A stretch of DNA of 64,000 bases from Bacteroides fragilis NCTC 9343 (GTDB lineage: Bacteria > Bacteroidota > Bacteroidia > Bacteroidales > Bacteroidaceae). The number at the start of each line of letters is the position of its first letter. Within the stretch, counting starts at the first letter, position 1. The notes under the pieces were generated by a model. The model was not told the origin of the DNA. It did no database searches and saw nothing but the letters and a program-made list of their open reading frames with translations. The stretch lies in NCBI RefSeq assembly GCF_000025985.1, contig NC_003228.3, positions 1,984,001 to 2,048,000 on the forward strand, read 5' to 3'. The position numbers and the translations under genes were made by a program. Shown here piece by piece: positions 55,367-62,306 of this stretch.

Positions 55367-55406
55367 ATCTCCGTAAGAGAGATTATCCGCCGAACATTAT
55401 CTGCCC
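55348..55406 (+). repeat. attC-like junction site J9 (C9/C10)
   Basis: Overlaps the last 19 bp of C9. Tail arm ATCGGTAA (C9), head arm TTATCTGCCC (C10). Core GGAT-A-AATC pairs with GATTATCC, one unpaired A. Confidence 0.82.
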
Positions 55407-55415
55407 ATAAAAAGA

Positions 55416-56360
55416 ATGAATATGAAAATAGAATTAGAAAATTGCGAAAAGAGTCTTACTCTCAAAGATTTTGAAGAAATTGAGAGTAATTTGGGTTATG
55501 TCTTGCCGAAAAGACTGAAAGAGTTCTACTTGAAATGGAACGGAGGAAAGCCAAAGCAGCAAACAATCTGTATAAACAGATATTATGAGGTGGAAATTAT
55601 GCGTTTTATGGCTCTCAATACCGTAGAAGAAAAAAACTTGGCACAGCGGAGCAGTGATTCTAATTATATAAATATCCTTATTTTTGCTATATCATGGATG
55701 GGAGAAAGAATCGCAGTCAATATAACAAACGGGGCTATTTATGGGTATCCAGTTGTCGGTTTTACAGAAATTGAAGGTGCTTTTGTTTTCGGTGAACCAC
55801 GGTTGATTGCAGATTCAACAGATGATTTCTTTGATAATCTCGTTGTTAAATCTGCATTGGAAGATATACTGCCTGATGCAGAAGAATGTGTTATGCCTGA
55901 ACTTTCAGATTGCTCTGTTCCGTTAACAAAAGAAGATATAAAGGATTTTGAGATGGAGTTGAATATAAAGATTCCGGCAGCCATGAAGAATTTTTATCTA
56001 AAGTTCAACGGCGGTATGCCATCACCATATTGTTTTCAACCGCAGGACGAGGATTTGGATTGGGTTGAGATAAATGCGTTCTTTCCGATAAAGGAACGCA
56101 CCAATGCTTTTGAAACAATTGAAGTCATAGCCAAAGATATATGGAGTAAGAATTTAATGCCATGCAACCTGTTGCCTTTTGCTATGGATTCGGGTGGAAA
56201 CTATTATACGTTGAACTTGAAGAATAAAAAGATTTACTATTACTTGACTGACGAGTGGGACGAAAACGCTTCAAAAGAATACAACTTTGAAACAAATACC
56301 CGTTATATCGCCCAGTCATTCAATTATTTTATAAATCATTTTATCGAAGAAGAGGAATAA
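55416..56360 (+). CDS. Cassette C10: tandem SUKH (SMI1/KNR4) immunity protein
   Basis: 314 residues, a paralogue of C5. Domain 1 has LTLKDFEEIESNLGYVLPKRLKEFYLKWNGGKPK, and its middle (YYEVEIMRFMALNTVEEKNLAQRSSD) differs from C5. Domain 2 has LTKEDIKDFEMELNIKIPAAMKNFYLKFNGGMPSPYC with very few changes from C5, and the two end in the same WDENAS.EYNFETNTRYIAQSFNYFINHFIEEEE. Divergence limited to one part of one domain points to specificity change by selection or recombination. Head and tail arms equal those of C5. Confidence 0.8.
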   Translation: MNMKIELENCEKSLTLKDFEEIESNLGYVLPKRLKEFYLKWNGGKPKQQTICINRYYEVEIMRFMALNTVEEKNLAQRSSDSNYINILIFAISWMGERIAVNITNGAIYGYPVVGFTEIEGAFVFGEPRLIADSTDDFFDNLVVKSALEDILPDAEECVMPELSDCSVPLTKEDIKDFEMELNIKIPAAMKNFYLKFNGGMPSPYCFQPQDEDLDWVEINAFFPIKERTNAFETIEVIAKDIWSKNLMPCNLLPFAMDSGGNYYTLNLKNKKIYYYLTDEWDENASKEYNFETNTRYIAQSFNYFINHFIEEEE

Positions 56361-56361
56361 A

Positions 56362-56426
56362 GCGGGCAGATAACAAGCGGATGAATCGCCCCGAAAAGGT
56401 CGATTATCCACCGGACATTAGCAGTC
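56362..56426 (+). repeat. attC-like junction site J10 (C10/C11)
   Basis: Tail arm GGGCAGATAA (C10), head arm TTAGCAGTC (C11). Core GGAT-G-AATC pairs with GATTATCC, one unpaired G. Confidence 0.82.
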
Positions 56427-56444
56427 AATAAAAAAAAGGAAGAA

Positions 56445-56822
56445 ATGGAAAACGAAGAAGTATTAAATCAATTTGGAAAAATGTATATAGAGAGTGTGAG
56501 AGATAATAGTTTACACACTCTTGATAATATCCTTAATGGAGGTGCAAAAGCTTCATCAATAAAAAAATTGAATGAGGAACTAAAAAGTCTATCTCTTACT
56601 ACCGATACCATAAAACTAATTCAGAGGATTGCGACACGGATGGTTGATGCAACTTTGCATAATACACTTTTCCTCTTTGAGCAAGAACTTGATGGCTGGC
56701 AAATTTCAAATCCAGACGAAGAGATAGATTCGATAGCCAATATTTCTGATGGCTTGTCAGGCGAACTATATTCGTCAAACGGATGGATTAAGAAATATAG
56801 TCGTTATGAAGATTGTGAATGA
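56445..56822 (+). CDS. Cassette C11: small hypothetical helical protein
   Basis: 125 residues, almost entirely helical by sequence (FGKMYIESVRDNSLHTLDNILNGGAK, LNEELKSLSLTTDTIKLIQRIATRMVDATLHNTLFLFEQ), with an acidic tail. I do not recognise a named family. Its presence in the array with complementary arms TTAGCAGTC and GACTGCTAA suggests immunity or related anti-toxin function, by position only. Confidence 0.5.
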   Translation: MENEEVLNQFGKMYIESVRDNSLHTLDNILNGGAKASSIKKLNEELKSLSLTTDTIKLIQRIATRMVDATLHNTLFLFEQELDGWQISNPDEEIDSIANISDGLSGELYSSNGWIKKYSRYEDCE

Positions 56823-56880
56823 GACTGCTAACAAACAGCAAACCGACTGAATAAGCGGAACGCTGCCAGACATTAGTCGC
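56823..56880 (+). repeat. attC-like junction site J11 (C11/C12)
   Basis: Tail arm GACTGCTAA (C11), head arm TTAGTCGC (C12). Class A core, CAGC/GCTG. Confidence 0.8.
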
Positions 56881-56902
56881 TTGAAAAATAAAAAGAAAAA
56901 AT

Positions 56903-57484
56903 ATGAGTGCATTTACAGAAATAATGGAATACATTCAGACTTTTGAAAAGTATGGATGTAAAGAATATGAAAACGGGACAAAAGAATACGGTCATGCACC
57001 TTTCATTGCTCCTGAAGCATATAATTTTTGCGTCTTTGCTACGCTAAATGAAGATGATATTGTTGAGTTAGAACGAGATTTGAAAAGAGAAATTCCGTCT
57101 CAATTCCGCTCGTTTCTAATGACAGATACAAATGGATTACATCTTTTCCACCATTTCAGTTTATATGGAATGAGAAAATCTTACAACCGAGATTTAAATG
57201 CAACTCCGGCGCCTTTTGGCTTACTTGAGCCGAACATTTACGAAAAACCTAAAAATGCAAAAGACACTTATTTTTTCATAGGCGGATATAGATATGATGG
57301 TTCGAAGCTCTATATAGACTCTGAAGATGGAAAAGTTCATTTCTGTAAACGTAGAGATGCTTCATCTCTTTTAGCTTGGGATTCATTTGAGGATATGCTT
57401 TTATCTGAATCCAAAAGAATATTTACTCTTTATGATGATAGAGGTAGAATGCTTGTGCCAAGCGAAAAAACACTACCGATATAG
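56903..57484 (+). CDS. Cassette C12: SUKH (SMI1/KNR4) immunity protein
   Basis: 193 residues. SUKH features: LNEDDIVELERDLKREIPSQFRSFLMTDTNGLHLFHHFSLYG near residues 47-90, then FIGGYRYDGSKLYIDSEDGKVHFCKRRDASSLLAWDSFEDMLL near the end. The leader up to the start is nearly the same as before C1 and C6 (TTAGTCGCTTGAAAAAT), although the proteins are unrelated, so leaders and coding sequences have been reassorted. Head arm TTAGTCGCTT and tail arm AAGCGACTAA match over 10 bp. Confidence 0.75.
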   Translation: MSAFTEIMEYIQTFEKYGCKEYENGTKEYGHAPFIAPEAYNFCVFATLNEDDIVELERDLKREIPSQFRSFLMTDTNGLHLFHHFSLYGMRKSYNRDLNATPAPFGLLEPNIYEKPKNAKDTYFFIGGYRYDGSKLYIDSEDGKVHFCKRRDASSLLAWDSFEDMLLSESKRIFTLYDDRGRMLVPSEKTLPI

Positions 57485-57488
57485 AATT

Positions 57489-57548
57489 AAGCGACTAACA
57501 AACAGCACTACCACTTAAAGCGGAACGCTGTCAAACCATTAGCAGTTT
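57489..57548 (+). repeat. attC-like junction site J12 (C12/C13)
   Basis: Tail arm AAGCGACTAA (C12), head arm TTAGCAGTTTA (C13). Core CAGC/GCTG outside, ACCACTT against AAGCGG inside. Confidence 0.78.
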
Positions 57549-57561
57549 AGAATTAAATATT

Positions 57562-58035
57562 ATGGATAAAGAGCAATTCAAATCAATAGTTCATCCAGTA
57601 ATGAAAGCGAATAGCTTTCGTAGAAAAGGAAATTCGTGGTATAAGACTACTGCCGAATGTATAGTTGTATTCAATCTCCAACACTCTTTGTATGGAAAGA
57701 TGTTTTATATAAACTTGGCGGCTTTATTACGTAAAGGCGATGATTTATTATTTCCTAAAGAATATCAATGTGATATTAGAATGCGCTTCCCAATAATGGA
57801 AATTGAAGGGTATTCCACACAAATGATATTAGATTTAGAATCGACTATTGATGAACAGTTGCGTTCACGATTAATTGAAAATATCATAAATATTTCAATA
57901 CCCATTTTGCAAAAATTAGAATCAATAGATGGGATAATTGAACTATATGGAGAAAAACCGGAACTTAATAATATTTATCCCTTTAGTTCAATTCTGTATA
58001 GGAAAGAAATGAATAACAAGTTAAAGGCTATTTAG
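57562..58035 (+). CDS. Cassette C13: DUF4304-family protein (probable immunity)
   Basis: 157 residues. The DUF4304 pattern is visible: FKSIVHPVMKANSFRRKGNSWYKTTAECIVVFNLQHSLYGKMFYINLAALL. DUF4304 proteins often accompany toxin-immunity loci in Bacteroidetes and Firmicutes; the biochemical role is not established. The C-terminal part is helical (LIENIINISIPILQKLESIDGIIELYG). Head arm TTAGCAGTTTA and tail arm TAAACTGCTAA match over 11 bp, the longest pair in the array. Confidence 0.65.
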   Translation: MDKEQFKSIVHPVMKANSFRRKGNSWYKTTAECIVVFNLQHSLYGKMFYINLAALLRKGDDLLFPKEYQCDIRMRFPIMEIEGYSTQMILDLESTIDEQLRSRLIENIINISIPILQKLESIDGIIELYGEKPELNNIYPFSSILYRKEMNNKLKAI

Positions 58036-58039
58036 AAAA

Positions 58040-58100
58040 TAAACTGCTAACAAACAGCAAACCGACTGAATAAGCGGAACGCTGCAAACCATTATCCAAC
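58040..58100 (+). repeat. attC-like junction site J13 (C13/C14)
   Basis: Tail arm TAAACTGCTAA (C13), head arm TTATCCAA (C14). Class A core. Confidence 0.8.
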
Positions 58101-58119
58101 AAATAAAATAATAGTAAAT

Positions 58120-58668
58120 ATGGAACTAACATTGAATTTGAACTCACGTTTGCAACCCATGCACAGACATGATTTGGAAGATGCTCTTCAAGAAATTCTT
58201 GAAAAAATAAATCTGGGAGAAGTAATGGGTGGAGGAACACTACAAAATCCACAAACCGGAGAAATTGAATCTTGTGATATAGAAATTCACTTAAATGATG
58301 ATAAACAAGATAGTATAAATCGTTTGGTGGAACTTGTTAATAAAATAGGTATTCCCAAAGGTTCAGCATTATTATGTATGGTACCTGAATTTAAGATAGA
58401 AGTAGGAACTTTAGAGGGATTGGCTTATTATGGCAATGGAACGGAATTGCCGGATGAAGTTTATGAGAGTTGTGACATCAATCACGTCATTGAGCAGATG
58501 ACATCAGCTATGGAGAACATAGGTAGCTTTTATAGTTATTGGGAAGGGAATGAATGGACAGCTTTGTATTTTTATGGGACTTCATTTGTTGAAATGAAAC
58601 AAAAAATAGAACCATTCATTGCTTCTTATCCCTTATGTCAGAAATGCCGAATAGAACAAATTGCGTAA
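58120..58668 (+). CDS. Cassette C14: conserved hypothetical (putative immunity) protein
   Basis: 182 residues. The N-terminal RLQPMHRHDLEDALQEILEKINLGEVMGGGTLQNPQTGEIESCDIEI stretch (helix, then glycine-rich turn and strands) resembles a small bacterial family I have seen near toxin-immunity genes but cannot name. The second half (VGTLEGLAYYGNGTELPDEVYESCDINHVIEQMTSAM) is ferredoxin-like in pattern. No membrane segment. Arms TTATCCAA and TTGGATAA flank it. Confidence 0.5.
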   Translation: MELTLNLNSRLQPMHRHDLEDALQEILEKINLGEVMGGGTLQNPQTGEIESCDIEIHLNDDKQDSINRLVELVNKIGIPKGSALLCMVPEFKIEVGTLEGLAYYGNGTELPDEVYESCDINHVIEQMTSAMENIGSFYSYWEGNEWTALYFYGTSFVEMKQKIEPFIASYPLCQKCRIEQIA

Positions 58669-58724
58669 TTGGATAACATGCACCTATGCTACCTAACAGT
58701 GGAAAGCTGCATCCCATTACAGCT
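58669..58724 (+). repeat. attC-like junction site J14 (C14/C15)
   Basis: Tail arm TTGGATAA (C14), then core ATGCA/TGCAT and head TTACAGCT at C15. Pairing of the core is weaker than in J1-J13. Confidence 0.65.
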
Positions 58725-59675
58725 ATGGATATAACGAATAGAATTATTGTCGCCTTACTGGAACGAATGAAAAGTAGAAACAAGAACTTTTCATTATCAA
58801 GACCTAAGTTTCATCAGTTGTTTCAAATAAATCCCGATGGCTACTTATGGTATGGCAAGAAACTGGAGCGGCATTTACTTAACAAATATGGAGAATCGGC
58901 TGATACATTGAAATATCTTGATATGTATTATTTCATTGACAATATCGTGCGGTTGTATTACATGCCTAAAAATTCAAATTCGGAGGAAAACGAGTTTGGA
59001 AAGCTATACGCTTATGGCTCCATAATAGGGTTACACCGTTGTCATATTCCAGATAAGCGAATATATCTGAACCGATTGTTAAACACTTTACTATTCTGTT
59101 GTCCGACTTCTGAAGAATATATCCGTAGATTCCGCTGGCAAAAAAACGGTATATATTACAAATCGCAGGATGTGGAAGTTCTTATTGCCGATACATTTAC
59201 AGAAATACGGGAATCGGACAAACAATCAGAATCCATTGAAATAGTTGAGTCAATAGTCAATGAGACATACCGTTATCTGGTAGGCTCAAATACGGGGCTT
59301 CCATTTGTCCGTTCGGAAACTTTATTGCACTACAACCTGAACCCATCTGATTATATGTGGCTATATCAGCACGATAAGGAATTGTTTTATACTTGTCTTG
59401 ATACAGCAGCATTACAGTCGGAGATTTTCAGTTACAAGTCATTTGTGTACAATTTCAACCTGTATATTCTAAAAGACGCAAATATATTGGATGAATTGTC
59501 CAGATATTCCAAATGTTATGAAGCCGTTTTAGAACTGCTTTTCAAATCCGATTCAATTATGCAGAACTCCGTTATTCGGCAAATCAAATTATGTAGAAAT
59601 GAAGATACCATTAAACAGAATAACAGATTGGATGCTATTAACAAATGGTTCAACTCCCTAAACAAGATTGGTTAG
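58725..59675 (+). CDS. Cassette C15: hypothetical protein
   Basis: 316 residues from the ATG at 58725; an earlier ATG (58686) lies inside the junction core and is unlikely. The protein is helical throughout (RIIVALLERMKSRNKNFSLSRPKFHQLF; YYFIDNIVRLYYMP), with no recognised domain and no membrane segment. Its 3' end reads into the next site, which overlaps the stop. Head TTACAGCT does not find a clear complementary tail, unlike C1-C14. Confidence 0.5.
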   Translation: MDITNRIIVALLERMKSRNKNFSLSRPKFHQLFQINPDGYLWYGKKLERHLLNKYGESADTLKYLDMYYFIDNIVRLYYMPKNSNSEENEFGKLYAYGSIIGLHRCHIPDKRIYLNRLLNTLLFCCPTSEEYIRRFRWQKNGIYYKSQDVEVLIADTFTEIRESDKQSESIEIVESIVNETYRYLVGSNTGLPFVRSETLLHYNLNPSDYMWLYQHDKELFYTCLDTAALQSEIFSYKSFVYNFNLYILKDANILDELSRYSKCYEAVLELLFKSDSIMQNSVIRQIKLCRNEDTIKQNNRLDAINKWFNSLNKIG

Positions 59676-59697
59676 CCACAGAACATTATAAATTCGT
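59634..59697 (+). repeat. attC-like junction site J15 (C15/C16)
   Basis: Mostly inside the 3' end of C15. Core TGGTT-C-AAC pairs with GTTAGCCA (one G-T pair), again with one unpaired base at the same place. Head arm TTATAAA belongs to C16. Confidence 0.65.
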
Positions 59698-59707
59698 AAA
59701 ATAAAAT

Positions 59708-60202
59708 ATGATTGAAGCACTGAAAAATATAGGATTCGTCGTTACAGAACGATTGGAAAGAAAAGAATTAAGCTCTGATTTACAAAATCGGTATTCCGAA
59801 CTTCCTGCGGACTATCAGGAGTTTTTACAACGGTTTCAGACAATCACGAATGAAAGTGATAATGTATGGTTTAATTCCATAGAGGACTTTAACGGAGAAA
59901 GCGATAGCGGATTCCGTTGGAATGAATTTGAGCTGATGGGACTTGAGGCGTTGGCAGATGATAAGGAATCCTGTGATATGATACGCCTGTTTTGGGATAG
60001 CCATATTCCTATTCTTATGTCAGTAAAAGATGGATACCAATATTTGTGCATAGATTTATCTCCGGAAAATTACGGTAAAATCTATTATGGAGTTGAACCT
60101 GAATTTGAAGATTCGGCAGAATTTGTTTGCGATAGCTTCAATCATTTATTGGAAATGTTGTCTTCCAATGAAAAGGACGATATACTGACAAATTTCAAAT
60201 AG
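59708..60202 (+). CDS. Cassette C16: SUKH (SMI1/KNR4) immunity protein
   Basis: 164 residues. The N-terminus gives RKELSSDLQNRYSELPADYQEFLQRFQTITN, the usual SUKH start with the (L/I)P..Y..F pattern, then WNEFELMGLEALADDKE, a strand pair (IPILMSVKDGYQYLCIDLSPENYGKIYYGVE) and a final SFNHLLEMLS helix. The following site has lost most of its core, so this cassette may be frozen in place. Confidence 0.72.
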   Translation: MIEALKNIGFVVTERLERKELSSDLQNRYSELPADYQEFLQRFQTITNESDNVWFNSIEDFNGESDSGFRWNEFELMGLEALADDKESCDMIRLFWDSHIPILMSVKDGYQYLCIDLSPENYGKIYYGVEPEFEDSAEFVCDSFNHLLEMLSSNEKDDILTNFK

Positions 60203-60203
60203 G

Positions 60204-60227
60204 GTTTATAGTAAACAGAGGGACATT
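60204..60227 (+). repeat. Decayed junction J16 (C16/C17)
   Basis: A short remnant: TTTATA (complement of the C16 head TATAAA), then TAAACAGAGGGACATTG, with the core lost. Only about 24 bp remain. Confidence 0.5.
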
Positions 60228-60241
60228 GTAAAATAAACAAA

Positions 60242-61141
60242 ATGAAATATTTTAGATTTGTTTGTGAAATTAAGGCAAAGTCATCGGAGGATGTGAATAA
60301 ATCCCGTGATTGTATAAATGAGGTTGGAATATACTGTGCATACTTGTCAAGAATGTATGAATATTATTTTCCTGCCACACAAACAGATAATGTTGTTTCT
60401 ATAACCGTTTGTTTGATTGATAATTTACAAAAGACGAAATACCCAACGTCATGTGATATGAAGGTTGTATCAAATGTTGTAAATATCGACAAGTTCAACC
60501 AATTAACTCCCAAAGACAAGTCATTTTATATTATTGATTTATGTCAGCAGGCTATAATGTCATTAGTATATGAAATGCAATGGAATACGGAAGTTTTCGA
60601 ACATACCTACGATAAAATCATAAGTATGGGTGGACTCTTCCGGGAATATTGGCGAAAGGCAAAGAGTTCGCCTAACAAGCAACTGAAAGCTCAAATATAT
60701 TTTGAAGATGATTATGAGAAAGATGGTATATACATTGACTTTACTGATAAAAGAGGGAAACTTATAAAACGGGTTCAGTTTGCTCCAAAGGGTTATCAAA
60801 TCTATTGCAAAGGTATCAGTGAGCTACAATGGCAAGATAATTCACACGTGATAATAAAGAGGGCTTTTGGTCATGGTTTTACAAAAACAAGTGACTATTG
60901 GATGATTGGAGTCGATGGTAGTATAGAATACCATTCTCCAAGAGTTGAAAATACAGAAATCAATACGCATGGACTTTTTGATTTAGGTATTCTCTATTGG
61001 GAAGGAAAAACAATTATGCAAAACCCCAATAAGGGGCTCGAATTAATCAAGAAAGCTGCGGATCTGAACAACAAGCATGCACAGAAATGGCTTGAAAGAA
61101 ATATGAAACAAAGAACTGATAGCGAACAAAAAAACGACTGA
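60242..61141 (+). CDS. Cassette C17: protein with C-terminal Sel1-like repeat
   Basis: 299 residues. The N-terminal two-thirds are not recognised. Near the C-terminus HGLFDLGILYWEGKTIMQNPNKGLELIKKAADLNNKHAQKWLER fits one or two Sel1-like repeats, a helical repeat used for protein binding. Sel1 proteins appear in some immunity loci, but no target is suggested. A decayed junction follows it. Confidence 0.55.
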   Translation: MKYFRFVCEIKAKSSEDVNKSRDCINEVGIYCAYLSRMYEYYFPATQTDNVVSITVCLIDNLQKTKYPTSCDMKVVSNVVNIDKFNQLTPKDKSFYIIDLCQQAIMSLVYEMQWNTEVFEHTYDKIISMGGLFREYWRKAKSSPNKQLKAQIYFEDDYEKDGIYIDFTDKRGKLIKRVQFAPKGYQIYCKGISELQWQDNSHVIIKRAFGHGFTKTSDYWMIGVDGSIEYHSPRVENTEINTHGLFDLGILYWEGKTIMQNPNKGLELIKKAADLNNKHAQKWLERNMKQRTDSEQKND

Positions 61142-61170
61142 AAAGCGGAATGCTATCAAACAGTAACATC
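61131..61170 (+). repeat. Decayed junction J17 (C17/C18)
   Basis: Only half of a class A site remains: CGACTGAAAAGCGGAATGCT followed by ATCAAACAGTAACA. It overlaps the end of C17. No complete arm pair. Confidence 0.5.
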
Positions 61171-61256
61171 ACAAATCGCAATACATCCATAATCTTATGA
61201 ATAATGTAATTGAAAAAAAAGATAGAAAACAAATTACGAAAGATTGAATACCTAAT

Positions 61257-61784
61257 ATGCCAACATACACAAGAATACTCACACCATTGCCGGATTTCAT
61301 CATTTTGACGGATGAAATACTAACACAATATAATGCATCTGTTTTTCTGGAAGTAAAAAGAAATGATGCCATTATAAATAGACGTATAGTTGCCGATGAT
61401 ATAGCTCGTTTTGTGCGAAGTGACCGAGATAAAAACTTACATTTCTATATAACAACACTTTCGTTGGAGGATGAAAATAGCTTCAATTTCTATGATGATG
61501 CACTCTGCAAGTTTGTGATAGAAGGTAGAGGTGGTAGAGAGAATGTATCAGAATTAGAAATGTTGGAATTAAGAATTATGTCAAAAACACCTGATAGCAT
61601 TATAAACAAAATATCTAATGCCATAAACTCAAAGTTGCGAAAAGATATAGGATATGGTAGCCTAACTATAAAAGGTAACTATAAGGTGTTTTATAATAAG
61701 GCAGATTTAGGGAAAAAGAAATTTGTTTATGATATATATAATCCCTTATTGCCAATAATTGAGATAGAAAACAATGAGGATTAG
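61257..61784 (+). CDS. Cassette C18: hypothetical protein, last gene of the array
   Basis: 175 residues, no recognised family. Alternating strands and helices (ILTPLPDFIILTDEILTQYNASVFLEVKRND; KSHFYITTL-like KNLHFYITTLSLEDENSF) with a basic C-terminal third. A 115-bp spacer with poly-A stretches precedes it, and it is AT-rich like the other cassettes. No site of the array type is seen after it; the GC-rich element backbone resumes immediately. Confidence 0.5.
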   Translation: MPTYTRILTPLPDFIILTDEILTQYNASVFLEVKRNDAIINRRIVADDIARFVRSDRDKNLHFYITTLSLEDENSFNFYDDALCKFVIEGRGGRENVSELEMLELRIMSKTPDSIINKISNAINSKLRKDIGYGSLTIKGNYKVFYNKADLGKKKFVYDIYNPLLPIIEIENNED

Positions 61785-61795
61785 TGAGATATTGA

Positions 61796-62191
61796 TTATA
61801 CCCAACATATAAATCCGAGGTGAAACATCAGTGCGACATTCACCACGGTCAGGGCGATAGCGATAAGGACTATTTTGGCGAGCTTCCTGCCGGGATGTTT
61901 CATCTTTCCGTAATATTCACGAAGTGCTTCACGCCGCCCGGCTGTGTAGCGGAGCTGACAGAACAAGTCGGGAAGAAAGCAAAGAATCATCACTATGGCA
62001 AAAGCAACAATCCAACTGAAATAGCGAAACATCAACGGTGTTCCAAGCGGTACGAGTATGGCAAAGAGCCAGCAAAAGAGCAACAGCATACGCCCGTTAA
62101 GGTTGGTATGCTCCCTTTCGTGCCATATCTCGGCTACATACCACATATAGTCGATGAAGCAGAACCGGTATTTGCGATTGTCCTTATCCAT
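61796..62191 (-). CDS. Small membrane protein of the conjugative element
   Basis: 131 residues from the ATG giving MDKDNRKYRFCF; a GTG 30 bp upstream is possible. Two to three hydrophobic helices (MLLLFCWLFAILVPLGTPLMF, WIVAFAIVMILCFLPDLF, IVLIAIALTVVNVALMF). The loop RYTAGRREALREYYGKMKHPGRK is basic. No named family is recognised. It lies 115 bp downstream of the coupling-protein gene in the same orientation, so it may belong to the transfer operon. Confidence 0.6.
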   Translation of the reverse strand: MDKDNRKYRFCFIDYMWYVAEIWHEREHTNLNGRMLLLFCWLFAILVPLGTPLMFRYFSWIVAFAIVMILCFLPDLFCQLRYTAGRREALREYYGKMKHPGRKLAKIVLIAIALTVVNVALMFHLGFICWV

Positions 62192-62306
62192 ATCATTACA
62201 AAAATAATGTATTTTGCCCACTTAACCATTACTTCATGCCGAAAAACACCATACCCGATAAAAAGAACCTCGCCGGCTTGTTCTTGCCGACGGGGTATTT
62301 TTATCC

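Larger units (their letters stand above)
48505..61190 (+). mobile_element. Integron-like array of interbacterial-toxin immunity cassettes (rAID-type cluster)
   Basis: Eighteen consecutive AT-rich + strand genes (C1-C18), about one per 700 bp, separated by related palindromic sites. Recognisable products are immunity families: Imm22 (C1, C6), SUKH/SMI1-KNR4 (C2, C5, C10, C12, C16), Imm21 (C8), DUF4304 (C13). No toxin or secretion gene accompanies them. C1-C14 each have their own inverted arms; sites after C15 decay. The layout matches the recombinase-associated acquired interbacterial defence clusters reported in Bacteroidales (from memory), which protect against T6SS effectors of neighbours. 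Confidence 0.85.

Noticed and set aside
49462..58724. CRISPR array
   Set aside because: Spacings are gene-length and variable, the repeated units are 56-65 bp with changing ends, and coding genes fill the gaps. No Cas genes are present.
49462..58724. Junction palindromes as rho-independent terminators
   Set aside because: They lack T-runs on the + strand, several overlap coding ends, and the arm complementarity belongs to the gene and not to the hairpin.
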